From Hymenobacter volaticus (lineage in GTDB: Bacteria; Bacteroidota; Bacteroidia; Cytophagales; Hymenobacteraceae): a stretch of 64,000 nucleotides of DNA. The position numbers and the translations under genes are program-made. A model generated the notes under the pieces. The model was not told the origin of the DNA. It searched no databases and worked only from the letters and a program-made list of their open reading frames with translations. The DNA lies in contig NZ_CP095066.1 in NCBI RefSeq assembly GCF_022921055.1, positions 1 through 64,000 of the forward strand. Reading direction: 5' to 3'. Positions 1 through 9,919 of this stretch are shown piece after piece. Every line of letters starts with the position of its first letter. The stretch's first letter is position 1.

Positions 1-784
1 TGATTTTCTATAATTTGAATCCCCATCCCAATTGTAGAATTATACAATATCAGTAATTGTTATTTTAAATGAATAAAATATAATTAAACGACCAATAGTT
101 TCTTAGCTGTTGAACCAGGCATAGCTTAGCTATTGCCGATCAACTTCTAGCTCTTTGCACTTAGAGGACTCTGTTGACGGCTGCTTAAGAGTCTATCTTG
201 TTAGCTTGAACTATTCAACTACTTAAGAAAGAAATTACTTTGAGTCAAGTAGAGCAGCTACTTCAGCAGATATGCTATACAGCGCTATCTATAGCACTAG
301 ATCTATAATCGTCAGACTGCTGTAAAAGAAAAGATGCTACGGCTGCAGCCTATAGAGTACAGAAAGCAGCTTTGTAAATGTTGCCTCTAGCTGCGGCAGT
401 TAGGAACGATCTTCCAAGTGCACTGATGTTGTGATTTTGCTAATTACCCCATCTTAAAACCCCAGCAGGACTTTACGCATTAAGGGTAATAGGCAAAGCC
501 GCTGTATAAGCTTGCCCAGTCTTTCCTAGACGTGTCGGGGCACCAATGAATTTACTTTGCAAATCACCAGCAAGCCGAGTACGGGCCTGCTAAGACAATT
601 TAGCGGTGTAACAGCTTATTGCAGTAAACCCTAATCAACAAACTGGCAGTAGGGAAAGCTGCTCAAATCAGCTTCTTTGCCCTCACTTACCGACCTCCTA
701 TTTATAATACCCTAGCGGTAAGATAAAGAGCAAGGAGTGTTTTTGTTATCCTTTGGTAAGTTGGAAGGTCTACTTCGTTGGCAG
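1..784. other. AT-rich stretch without a gene
   Basis: No reading frame here resembles a known family and I saw no tRNA-like or clear terminator fold. The first 100 bases are very AT-rich. Confidence 0.5.
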
Positions 785-1111
785 TTAGCGAAACAAGTTT
801 TTATCGGCCCAAAAGGGACCGAAAGGCAACAGTGCCACTACCAAGGCCCCAAAACCTTTCTGAAGAGACCAGTTGAACTTCAAGCTAGCCTGAATAACTA
901 GTACTACATATACCACAAATAGAAGACCATGGGCCATACCCAGAATCCGAACGACTTGTGGCACCCCTACAAAGTACTTCAGAGGCATCGCCACCCCAAG
1001 CAATAGCAGGAACGAAAGACCTTCTAAAAAACCAACTATACGCAGGCGTCCAAGTAAAGAACCAAGCAGTGGCAATTGCATAAACTTGTATAAGGTCGTG
1101 AACGCTGTCAT
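785..1111 (-). CDS. DUF3817 small membrane protein
   Basis: About 108 residues from the chosen start. The frame is open further upstream, but the ATG at 1111 (MTAFTTLYKF) begins just before the first conserved residues, LRIVGFLEGLSFLLLLGVAM, so I prefer it. Three hydrophobic segments and the motifs GFLEG, MPLKY, GMAHG and PFGPFWAD fit DUF3817 integral membrane proteins, whose function is not established. Proteins of this family are about 90-110 residues, so the gene looks complete. It is followed at some distance by no same-strand partner; the next minus-strand gene lies upstream at 1243 and may share its transcript. Confidence 0.75.
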   Translation of the reverse strand: MTAFTTLYKFMQLPLLGSLLGRLRIVGFLEGLSFLLLLGVAMPLKYFVGVPQVVRILGMAHGLLFVVYVVLVIQASLKFNWSLQKGFGALVVALLPFGPFWADKNLFR

Positions 1112-1242
1112 TGAAGATCTTTGCCTACCGCACAAATCCTTAAAGCTAACGGTGCCTGCTGTACGAGCGCCTAGCGAAGCTCTGTTAACTAGGCAATAGT
1201 GGTGGTCAACTGAAGTACTTGTTGGAAGTAACGACAATCACG

Positions 1243-1695
1243 CTAGCGCGTGGCAACAAGAGGATGGGTTCGCTTTACTTCCATTATTGGCCCCACATGT
1301 ACTAGACCGTCTAAATCGACTTGCCGTAACCGATATTGGGCTGGTCCTTGAATCGACGTAGAGTCTACAAACTCGTGCTGGCGAGGGGTAACGGTCATTG
1401 CGTCACCCGGCACCTGTACAAGTGCCCGGAAGGAGGTTTGTCCAAGCCGCCGCTCTACAATAAAGTAGTCACAAGCTAACTCATCATGCGTTTCCCATTG
1501 CACCCGTTGAATAGCTTCTTCCTGCACTACTCGAAAACTCCTTAATACCAATGTGTTTTCCGGTGTGCTCTCTGAAACCGAGCGCGCGTTTTCATGAATA
1601 CTAACGCAGGCTGTACTCAAAAATAATAGCGAAAGCCCGCAAGAAATACGAGGTAACAAGAGCAGCGAGAAAGAGAATCTCATAAAATTTGACAT
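1243..1695 (-). CDS. putative lipoprotein, unknown function
   Basis: 150 residues. The N-terminus has a charged start, a hydrophobic stretch (SFSLLLLPRISCGLSLLFL) and a lipobox-like LSTAC, so it is probably exported and lipid-anchored. ATG codons at residues 1 and 5 could both be starts. The rest (EWETHDEL-type acidic segments, then YFIVERR and YRLRQVDLDG) resembles the fibronectin-III-like carbohydrate or cell-surface modules where VERS and YRLRQVD motifs recur just before T9SS domains, but no sorting domain follows. The product ends at ATR. Function unknown; lipoprotein call is moderately sure. Confidence 0.6.
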   Translation of the reverse strand: MSNFMRFSFSLLLLPRISCGLSLLFLSTACVSIHENARSVSESTPENTLVLRSFRVVQEEAIQRVQWETHDELACDYFIVERRLGQTSFRALVQVPGDAMTVTPRQHEFVDSTSIQGPAQYRLRQVDLDGLVHVGPIMEVKRTHPLVATR

Positions 1696-2117
1696 GCGGC
1701 TATCTAATAATAGTTAAAGATATAGTGCTGTTCTATAAATCAAGAGGCTTGTTTCAACAAAAATATTGCAAATCATAAGATTTATATTGATTCAGGCATA
1801 GATACTATATCTGCGGCGGCACGGGAGTCGAGTCACTCTTAGTGACACGAGGGCTCTGCTGCTGCTAGCTGTACTAGGCCAAAATACGCCCTAGTCACCG
1901 AGCAGGGACTGATAGCTGCACCAGTGTGGTGCGGTGAAACAATACTTTAATTTAAGTATTGTACTTTAGCAACTTGGCAGCCTAGTAAGCTGAACCATGA
2001 AACGGGCATCATTACGAAGGAGCCGGGCGGGGGGTAGGTAAGAGTTAACTCCAACTTCCCGTCCAGACTACTTTCGCCCGTACCAATCGTTTTCTAGTTA
2101 CTTCATCCCTATACCCG
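1696..2117. other. intergenic, no gene seen
   Basis: Contains a short inverted repeat (gagtcactc / gtgac region near 1830) but no recognisable gene. It separates the divergent lipoprotein gene and the H-NOX gene, so promoters of both should lie here. Confidence 0.4.
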
Positions 2118-2657
2118 ATGCACGGCCATATTTTCATGTTGCTAAGACGCTACGTGCAAACGCAGTATGACCATAGCACCTGGCTTAAGCTGATGCAGAA
2201 TGCCGGGTTGGAAACGCTTGAATTTGATCATAAAACCGTCTACCCGGACCAGCATATCTATGACCTCGTGGGCCAGGCGGCTCAGATGACCGGAATTCCG
2301 GCTGGTGAACTGCACGAGAAATTTGGCGAGTACCTCGTCCCCGATCTGATGTTCATGTATCAGAAGCACCTACGGCCCGAGTGGAAAACGCTCGACATGA
2401 TCGAGAACACGGAAAGGACGATGCATAAACAGGTGCGCAGTGAACATGCCGAGAACCGGCCCCCCGTATTGGAGGTGCAACGCTTAAATAAAAATGAACT
2501 GTTTATTGACTACATCTCGAAACGGCGTATGAGCGGCTTGGCGGTAGGCATTGTACGCGGTCTGGCCACGTATTTCGACGAGGCCGACCGGATTGAGGTA
2601 CTGTCGACCACCAGCGAAGAGGGCGAGCAAGTGCGCATTCATGTGCGGCGCCGCTAA
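2118..2657 (+). CDS. stand-alone H-NOX heme-NO-binding protein
   Basis: 179 residues, the usual length of a single HNOB (H-NOX) domain with no fused effector. It begins MHGHIFMLLRRYV as many family members do. Aligning by eye with Thermoanaerobacter H-NOX places the heme-ligating histidine at H103 (ERTMHKQ). The heme-propionate YxSxR motif is present as YISKR (Y132, S134, R136). H-NOX proteins bind heme and sense NO or O2, usually signalling to a histidine kinase or cyclase encoded nearby. No kinase or GGDEF gene adjoins it here, so its partner is unknown. The reading frame is intact, unlike many genes in this window. Cytoplasmic. Confidence 0.9.
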   Translation: MHGHIFMLLRRYVQTQYDHSTWLKLMQNAGLETLEFDHKTVYPDQHIYDLVGQAAQMTGIPAGELHEKFGEYLVPDLMFMYQKHLRPEWKTLDMIENTERTMHKQVRSEHAENRPPVLEVQRLNKNELFIDYISKRRMSGLAVGIVRGLATYFDEADRIEVLSTTSEEGEQVRIHVRRR

Positions 2658-3236
2658 GCCCATTAGGCGTACGTAGCGCCCACTTCTTGACGGCACAATT
2701 GCCAGATAATTTCCAGTGAGAATATCTTCTGGAACTGGATGAACGTTCGACGCAAACCACCCCGGCCTGTACAATGCCGCAAGGTTTGTGTACTGCTTAT
2801 CGATACGGGTTGTTAAACAGGGAAAGTCGCTGATTTGGACCTGCCGACCGACGCGCCCGTGTCTATTTCCCAGGTGCAAGCCTCAGCTCAGCGCTATACG
2901 ACGGGAAAAGCAATGCCGTAGGGTGCTGAATAAGCAAGTCGGCCGCCTTATCTGTTTTCGCGCAACTCTGGGGACCGCCTGAAATCACCGCACTAAAGAC
3001 GGACAGACAAGTAGCGTTCTGGAGGATGACAGTAGCAAGCAGCACATTGAGAGCCCCGTAGAAGAGAAAGGGAGCGGCCGTATTATACAGCGGCCGCAGA
3101 TCTACCCGGTGGCTGAGGCCTAATTGCTAGGCTACGTTGCGCACTGCCGCCCACCGCGGCAGGTCAGATAGGGTAGCTGGGCAATCCATTGTCACCAATT
3201 CCGCGGCCGAACTGTGCTCCTGCGGCAGGCGATACG
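2658..3236. other. intergenic, no recognisable gene
   Basis: Several short frames are open on both strands but none shows family motifs or a convincing start. A palindromic stretch with gcggccg repeats near 3075-3095 is the only local structure noticed. Confidence 0.35.
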
Positions 3237-3395
3237 ATGCCTTTAAGTCGAATCCGGGACCTTAACCGACCAACGCACGTCATTGAGTTTTCCACGAAAG
3301 AGGATAAATTCATCTCTCTGGCCGTTAATGCGCGCGACACCAACCTAGCCGTCGCCCGCCAGATTTTGAAAGCCCACACCGCCGTGTTGAACTAA
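3237..3395 (+). CDS. small hypothetical protein or C-terminal gene remnant
   Basis: About 52 residues starting MPLSRIRDLNRP. The sequence HVIEFSTKEDKFISLAVN and VARQILKAH has ordinary protein-like composition, and I have an impression of similar text at the C-terminus of longer Hymenobacter proteins, which I cannot confirm. It may therefore be a fragment whose 5' part is gone. Function unknown. Confidence 0.25.
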   Translation: MPLSRIRDLNRPTHVIEFSTKEDKFISLAVNARDTNLAVARQILKAHTAVLN

Positions 3396-3872
3396 CCATG
3401 CCGGCTTGGCCGTCGACCATGCCCGTTAGTTCTCCTAGCGGGCGTAGGGGTGTTTGTGGGGAGGGAAGCCGCAAAACGGCGAACCGCCGCCCTCAAGTAA
3501 CGGCTCCACGGTGGGCTGGCCCTTTTCCTCGCTTGGCGGCCCCTCCCCAACAAGGCCGGGCGATAGCGGTTTACGCTAGCGAAGAATACAATGCAACTGG
3601 AAAAACCTTGTTCCGTGAACAGGGCTTTTTTTTGCGCTTTAACTGCAAAACAGGGGCCCGGCCCGCCGCCACCCCCCTAGTAAGCGGTGCTCCCTTTTGG
3701 GCCCTACGGGAGAAAATATCACCCTCGGGCACAGCCGAAGTATTCTCTTTCGTGATCAACCCTTCCATTCCAGGCCCCTGCTTAAACAGCTTGCGCCGGG
3801 GGATAACCCGCTCCTAACCGTCACCTGACTTAGATAGCAGGAGGCCGCCGTGCGCCCCGCAAAAATCTTTCC
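3396..3872. other. intergenic, GC-rich, no supported gene
   Basis: A long plus frame is open here, but its composition is typical of an anti-frame in GC-rich DNA and it matches no family. I see no gene. Confidence 0.35.
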
Positions 3873-4297
3873 CTAGGAAGACTCGGTCGCGCGCTGCCGG
3901 CTGCGCAGCCACTGCTCGGCTTCCGCCACGTGGTGGAAGACGTGTAGTTCCAGTGGCTCGACGACTGAGCTGGGGAAGCATAGCGTCAGGCTATCGGTGC
4001 GCGTGTCGGGTTGCACGACGTGGGCAATACAGCGCAGTCCTAGACGGAAGGCCTGCGGCACCCACGCCCGTTGCAGCCACTCCCCGAGTCGAACCAGGGG
4101 CCGCGCAAGGCCAGGTTGTCGTTGAGCAGGTACGGGCAGCGAAGCGGTGGCACATTGCGCAAGAACTGTTCGGCCCCGCGCATGGCTTCGAGTGGATCGA
4201 CGTACCCGCTCCAGACTGAGCGCAGCCAGCCATTTCGCTCTTCGTACGTGAGCGTGCATTGACTCCCATCGGCATCGGGCAACGAAAAAAGCAGCAT
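3873..4297 (-). pseudogene. STAS-like PYLLNDN-family protein, frameshifted
   Basis: Two overlapping frames together read as one protein. The N-terminal part starts MLLFSLPDADGSQCTLTYEE and runs through CPYLLNDNLALRGPW. The reading then moves by one base near 4075 to EWLQRAWVPQAF, AHVVQPDTR and the end EAEQWLRSRQ. Intact relatives lie at 32083-32502 (minus) and, also frameshifted, at 41992-42409 (minus). They share PYLLNDN, W-P-A, AHVV and a C-terminal EA-x-x-WLR. The fold looks like the STAS/SpoIIAA-like group seen in Hymenobacter; function is not established. Each copy sits next to a BLUF gene or BLUF remnant, which suggests a common signalling role (inference). Confidence 0.6.
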
Positions 4298-4460
4298 ACG
4301 CGATGATCTGGTGGGCCGGGAAGATAGGTACGCAAGAAGGCCCGAGCTGGATTGCTACGGAGCGATGGCTAGCCGCCCGTGCTTCCAGTGGGCGTCCCTA
4401 GCAACGACGGCGCGTCGTGCCCCGGCACAGAAGTGGTGGGAACGAGGGTAGACGGGTGGA

Positions 4461-4733
4461 TTAGTATCTAGTCTTAGAATCAGTTGGCCCCGAAAAACAC
4501 GATGGCGCTGTCATTCCGGCCCTACTGCCGGTTGGCATGCTCCGGCTGTTTTGACTGTCGACCGGTGTCAGGACCAGTTGCAACAAGGCGCCCTCGCTCC
4601 CGCTGAAGGAGGCCGTCGTGAAGTTAACTGGAGCGACGGGCAAGTAGCCGTTTAAATACATGAATTTCTCCGGAGATACCGTCTCAAAGGCCATACGGTG
4701 GTAGGCAGAAGCATAAGAAAAATTGTAAGTCAA
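4461..4733 (-). pseudogene. C-terminal BLUF-protein remnant
   Basis: The frame contains RMAFETVSPEKFMYLNGYLP and TTASFSGSEGALLQL, which match the C-terminal extension of the intact BLUF protein at 30300-30719. The flavin-binding part (Tyr, Asn, Gln residues) is absent, so it cannot be a photoreceptor. After ALLQL it departs from the relatives, at the point where inverted repeat A ends. A near-identical remnant lies in inverted copy B at 40081-40272. The fusion of this remnant to the region upstream of the LtrA-like gene predates the duplication because both copies have it. Confidence 0.65.
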
Positions 4734-4857
4734 TTTCGGTTTCCCGGTGGTATGGGCTAACCGAATCGCCCCCTTCGCCGTTTTCCGGCTTACGTGGCAG
4801 CAATTAGGGGCTAGCCCCGCCTCCAGGGCAAGAGCTTCACCACTAATTCACCTGCCG

Positions 4858-6023
4858 ATGGCTGATCCACGTGCCCACGACCTGAAGCCTACGGCGGACG
4901 CCCCTGAGGATGAGCGGGGCCAGACCCCAGTCGACCGCTGGCTCGAGCCCTTTTACGACTTGGTGGCCGGCGTGCTCATCGGCCAGCTCACGACCATGTT
5001 CACGAAGACCGTCACGCTAGCCGACTACGGCCACTATTGCGCCGTGTTTGTACCCTCCTGGTGGCTGTGGAACGGCTTCTCGCTGTACTTCGACCGCTTC
5101 GACCGCAACTCGCGCTGGCAGCAGGGGGCCTGCTGCTGAGCATGGTGGCGCTGGTGCTGCTCGCGGTGACGGCGCCCCAGACACGGGAAGGCCAAGTCGC
5201 CGGCTTCACGTGGGCCTACGTGGCGGCCCGCGGGTTGCTGCTCGTGCTCTATGCCTATACGTGCTGGACCGATAAGGAGGCCCGGCCCTTAGCGCGGGGC
5301 TTGCTGACGGGCTACTCGCTGGGCTGGCTGGGCTGGGTGATCGGCGGGCTGTGGCCTGCCTATGGGCTGTGGTGGAAGCTGGGCGGACTGCTCATTGACT
5401 TTCTCACGCCGCGCTTGCTTCAGCGCCAACTCAAGGAGTTGCCCGTCACCCAGGATCACTTCACCAACCGGCTGCGCGAGTTCACCATGATTGTGGTGAG
5501 CCAGAATGTGGAAGTGCTGCCCCGCGACTTAGGCGACCTGTTGTGGCAGGCCCCGGCTTTGCTCACGTCGGCCAATGGCTTTGTGTTAGGCGTGGGCTTG
5601 TGGTGGTGGTACTACCAGCACTATAGCCAGCTGCTCGACCAGAAAGAGCATGAGAGCGGGCTACGCTACGCGATGGGGCATTTGCCACTCTACCTGGGCA
5701 GCGGCACCGTGGCGCTGGGCGTCTTCGATGTCTTGCATAGCAACCCTACCGTCTGGCTCCTGCCCCTGGGTTTGACCCTGTATACGGTCTCGCTGCTCTG
5801 GCTGAGCTACCCGCAGCTCCCCCCGGACTGTCAACGGCGCTATGGCTGGCACACGGCCGCGTTGGTCGCGGCGAGTTGGGGACTGGTTCTCGGGCCGCTG
5901 GAAAGTTGGATCACCCTGTTGCTGACGAATGCCGTCGCCTTGGCCTACGGCTACTTTACATATCCGCTGCTGCGGGCGGCTGAACAGCCTGGACCGCCCG
6001 CAGCAGATCCGCAGCAAAGTTAG
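4858..6023 (+). pseudogene. LtrA-like multi-pass membrane protein, frameshifted copy
   Basis: Starts at the ATG at 4858 (MADPRAHDLKPTADAPEDER) and, after a one-base loss near 5127 in caggggg, continues to LLRAAEQPG at the end. Copy B at 38787-39956 has cagggcgg at this point and an uninterrupted 389-residue frame, so the shift is in this copy only. The family motif EPFYDLVAGVLIGQLT and eight to ten hydrophobic helices identify a low-temperature-requirement A (LtrA)-like membrane protein, role unproven. The two copies differ at scattered silent and conservative sites, so the duplication is not brand new. Confidence 0.8.
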
Positions 6024-6049
6024 TAAGAGGCCTCTCCGAGTTTACCCTC

Positions 6050-6066
6050 GATAAGGGGCCCTTATC
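6050..6066. repeat. GATAAGGG-type 17-bp palindrome, end of copy A
   Basis: Reads gataaggggcccttatc, an imperfect palindrome. The same element lies at 38747-38763 (end of copy B) and 23761-23777, and a degenerate form is at 23882-23899. In three places it is joined to a cgagggtaa flank. Confidence 0.6.
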
Positions 6067-6068
6067 AA

Positions 6069-6445
6069 GAGTATACAGCCTTGCTTTTCGCTCCTCCTAG
6101 TGAACTACTCACAAAATACTACTTGAGCAATAGCTTTGCTTAGCGCCATCCTTTCAGGACCTTAGACTGTTCTGCAAGCGCCGCAAAGCTACATAGCCAA
6201 TACGTTTAAGCACCTGCTCCAACATCTTCTCTAGCTGAGCCTTAAGGACTTAGAGGTCAAACTGCTCTACTATTACATTATCATATAATTAATCCTTGTT
6301 TTTATTGCTTCTTTTTGTGGACCTTGCACGGCCCAATCCCCTTGTTTCTCGACCCCATCGAGGCGATCAGCGGGTCGGCGCCTGGTCCTGTATTACCCTA
6401 CCGCTCCACCTGCGGTTTATTTTCTCTTTTTTCTCTTATACCCCT
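6069..6445. other. intergenic leader of the SBBP/malectin gene
   Basis: No gene seen. Becomes AT-rich near 6270-6300, where a promoter for the downstream secreted protein is likely. Confidence 0.35.
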
Positions 6446-9400
6446 ATGAAATCAACGTTTACTCGTTTGCTGCCCCTGGCAGCAGGGGTGCTCCTGTGTG
6501 GGTCTGCCAGTCAGGCGCAAGTAGCCCCTCCGTCCCGCCTCAACCGGTCACGCAAGCCTGGCTGGCCCGCTCGAGTGCGCAATATGCCGATCAACGCGAC
6601 ATGGAAGTGGATGCCGCCGGCAACACGTATGTCACCGGCTCCGTAAAGGTGGACGATTTTACTCTCGATTATCTGACCAGCAAGTACTCGCCGAGCGGGC
6701 AGCTGCTCTGGCAAAAAAGTTACAATGGCGTCTCGCCTACCCGCAGCACGGACGAGCCGGTGGCCTTGGCCGTGGATGCCGTCGGCAACGTGTACGTGAC
6801 GGGCACAGCCTGGATTTACACGGGCGGCTATTTGACCGGCACGCGCTACGACTACGTCACCATCAAGTATTCGCCGACGGGAGAGCAGCTCTGGGTGGCC
6901 CGCTATGACCGCAATAATACCGATGAAGAGGCCGCCGATATCGCCGTCGACGCGGCCGGCAATGTCTACGTACTCGGCACTACGGGCTACGCAAGTGATG
7001 GCTATGCCATTCAGACCGTGAAATATTCCGCCACGGGGCAGTTGCTCTGGACTTCCTCGGATCTACGCATTAGCGGTGATCACGCGACTCACATGGCCTT
7101 AAATGCTACCGGCGACGTGTATGTAGTGGGCAATTCGGTGTCCGACGGTATTGTCAGAAAATATTCCGGGGCGACCGGCAAACAACTGTGGTCGGCTCTT
7201 TCGCCGAGTAGCACCGAGGGGAATAGTCAGTTCGCGGACCTGGCGGTGGACGCGGCCGGCAATGTGGTAGTAATTGGGACCTTCAACACCGGCAAATTCG
7301 GTACTGACCCCGGCAAGAACTACTATACGGCTAAGTACGCCAGCGCTACCGGCCAGCGGCTGTGGACCGCCAGCTACGATGGGCCGGCCAACAACTTCGA
7401 CCAGGCCGCGGCCCTGGCTCTGGATGCGGCCGACAACGTGTATGTGACCGGTCACTCCTATAACGGCAACGCGTTCAGCACGAGTGACTACGCCACGCTC
7501 AAGTACGACGCCAACGGCCAGCAGCAGTGGGTGGCCCGCTACAACGGCCCCAGCAAGCTGGGCGATGCGGCCACGGCCCTGACGCTCGATCAAACAGGCA
7601 ACGTGTATGTGACGGGCCGCACCGAGGTTCCGGGCCCCAATGGTCTGGGCAGCGCCAACAACTATGACTACGGCACGGTGAAGTATTCGGCCAGTGGACA
7701 GCAAGTGTGGGAGGCGAAGTATGGCACGACGGGCGTCTGGGATGATAAGGCGCGAACCATTCGCGTGGCAGCGAGCGGCAAGGTTCAGGTTTCCGGTTAT
7801 TCCACCACGGGCTGCTGCGAGGGCAACCAACTGACCGTGCAGTACGACCAGCAAACTACGCCCGCCCCGACGACGGCGCGCTACCGCATCCATGCCGGCG
7901 GTGAGCAGGTTACCACCTCGCTCGGCACTTTCGCCGCTGACCAATACGCCACCGGCGGCACCACCTTTGCCACCGACCAGCCTATTGCCGGCACTACGGA
8001 GGATGCCCTCTACCAAACCGAGCGCTACGGTACTCAATTTGGCTACGCCTTCCCCGTCAGCCGGGGCCAGCAGTACCAGGTGGTGCTCCACTTTGCCGAG
8101 GTCTACGCCACACAGGCGGGCCAGCGCGTGTTCGATGTAGCCCTGGAAGGCAACACCGTGCTCGACAACTACGACCTCTACCGTAAGGTCGGGGCCTACA
8201 CCGCTACTACCGAGCGCTTTACGGTGACCGTGGCCGACGACGAACTCAATCTCGACTTCAGCTCGCTGGCCAGCGCAGGCGGAGTCGACAACGCCAAAGT
8301 TTCGGCTATTGAGGTGTATGGCCCGAGCACCACCCCCACGACGCCCACCGCCGTACTTCGCCTCAAGGCCGGCAGCGGGCAACTCAGCACGAGTATGGGT
8401 ACCTTCGCGGCCGATCAGTACGCGACGGGCGGGTCCGTCTTCGCCACTGACCAACCCATTGCGGGCACGGCTGACGAGGCCTTGTATCAGACCGAGCGCT
8501 ACGGCAGCTTCACCTACAACCTGCCCGTGCCCAACGGTACGTATACCGTCAAGCTCCACTTCGCTGAGCTCTATTGGAATAGTGCCGGGCAACGCGTCTT
8601 CAACGTGGCCGCCGAAGGCAGCCCCGTGCTTACCGCCTATGATATTGTGAAAAAGGCGGGCCCGCTGACGGCCACCACCGAGTCCTTCCCCGTTACCGTC
8701 ACCGACGGGCAGCTCATCCTGGCCTTCGCGCCCGGCGCCGGCGGGGTAGATCAGCCCAAGGTGTCGGCCATCGAGGTGCTCGAGGCAACGCCCACCGCCG
8801 TGCTACGCCTCAAGGCCGGCGGGGACGCGCTGAACACCTCGTTGGGACGTTTTGCCGCCGACCAATTCTTCGCCGGGGGCAGCGACTTTGTCACCGACCA
8901 GCCGATTGCCGGCACGCAGGATGATGCCTTGTACCAGAGTGAGCGTTACGGCTCTTTCCTCTACAGCCTGCCCGTACCCAACGGCACGTATACCGTCAAG
9001 CTGCACTTCGCCGAACTCTACTGGGACGCCCCGGGCCAGCGTGTGTTCGACGTGGCCGCCGAGGGCACGACCGTACTCAAGGCCTATGACATCGTGCAGA
9101 AAGTCGGGCCGTTGACGGCCACCACCGAATCCTTTTCGGTGACTGTCACGGACGGCGTGCTCTCGCTGGCCTTTGCCCCGGGGCCACCGGGGTGGATCAG
9201 CCGAAGGTGTCGGCCATCGAAGTGCTCAGCGGCAGCGCTGCTCTACCGGCGGCGCGCCCCGCTGGCAGCCCGCTGGCGGCCGTTGCGGCGGCCAAGCTGC
9301 CGGTCTATAGCGCCCAGGTGAAGCTCTACCCCAATCCGTCGGCGGATGGCCGCGTGACCGTCGAGCTGCCGGCCGCCTTCCAAGGTGAGCTCAGTTACAC

Positions 9401-9569
9401 GCTGGTCTCCTCGCTGGGCACGATCCTGAGCCAGGGCCAGCGCACGGTCTCGGCCGCAGGGCAGTCGTTGCCCTTCGACTTCTCGCAGCAGCTGCCGGCC
9501 CAAGGCCTCTACTACCTGCACCTGCGCGGAGCCAAGGGCCAGGCCCACGTTAAGATCCTGCGCAAATAA
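6446..9569 (+). pseudogene. secreted SBBP-repeat / triple-malectin protein with T9SS sorting domain, two frameshifts
   Basis: About 1,040 residues when two shifts are bridged. It starts MKSTFTRLLPLAAGVLLCGS with a signal peptide ending ASQAQ. One shift falls near 6520-6540 (gtagcccctccgtcc), one near 9185 (ccggggccaccggggtgg). Residues to about 480 carry roughly seven SBBP-type repeats with DAAGNVYVTG and KYSPTGEQLWVARY. Three malectin-like domains follow (about 7870-8320, 8350-8780 and 8800-9230), each with ALYQTERYG, YTVKLHFAELYW and GQRVFDVAAEG. The last 80 residues, from VKLYPNPSADGRV to VKILRK, form a type A T9SS C-terminal domain. Malectin domains bind carbohydrate; the protein is probably exported to the surface. 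A strong terminator follows. Confidence 0.88.
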
Positions 9570-9664
9570 CCCGTCTACTGCCGCTATCCAGGCGCTGGCA
9601 CCTAGGGGTGCGAACCGCTGGCTAGCCACGAGGTGCCCAGCTTGGCGGCATCGACGACGAAGCT
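9570..9664. other. short 3' region before terminator
   Basis: No gene; links the T9SS protein stop codon and the terminator hairpin. Confidence 0.4.
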
Positions 9665-9702
9665 AAAAGGGTCTGTTGCCTGGGGCAACAGACCCTTTTT
9701 TA
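9665..9702 (+). terminator. Rho-independent terminator after the T9SS protein
   Basis: Sixteen-base stem aaaagggtctgttgcc with its perfect complement, a three-base loop and a following T run. Confidence 0.9.
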
Positions 9703-9919
9703 TGCCCTGGCCTAGCGTAGGAATAAAAGCCCTTGTACCCCGTGGACACTTTCCAGTATGACAATCAGAAAAGGTCCAAGCCGTGTACTTTAGGGTAGTC
9801 TTCCTTTCCCAACTGCCCCCTCGCCTGCTCTACGTTACCTACTACCAAGTCAGTACCTTACAGTAAGGCAAAAGCAGGCTCGGGCTGGCCGAGCACCAGC
9901 AGCGGGCAATGACTTATTC

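Larger units (their letters stand above)
4574..6068 (+). repeat. inverted repeat copy A (partner at 38745-40240)
   Basis: The sequence from the BLUF remnant through the LtrA-like gene to a GATAAGGG-type palindrome is matched, in reverse orientation and with scattered differences, at 38745-40240. Ends were set where the two copies stop agreeing: the ccagttgcaac side at 4574 and the ttatcaa side at 6068. No transposase gene is in either copy. Confidence 0.8.

Noticed and set aside
3398..3817. 139-residue plus-strand frame
   Set aside because: No motif, poor start and anti-frame composition.
7099..8592. 497-residue open frame on the minus strand
   Set aside because: It lies wholly antisense to the SBBP/malectin gene, is rich in Gly/Arg/Ala/Val as expected for a GC-rich anti-frame, and has no family motif.
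9665..9702. Possible small RNA
   Set aside because: A simple stem plus T run directly after a stop codon is adequately explained as a terminator.
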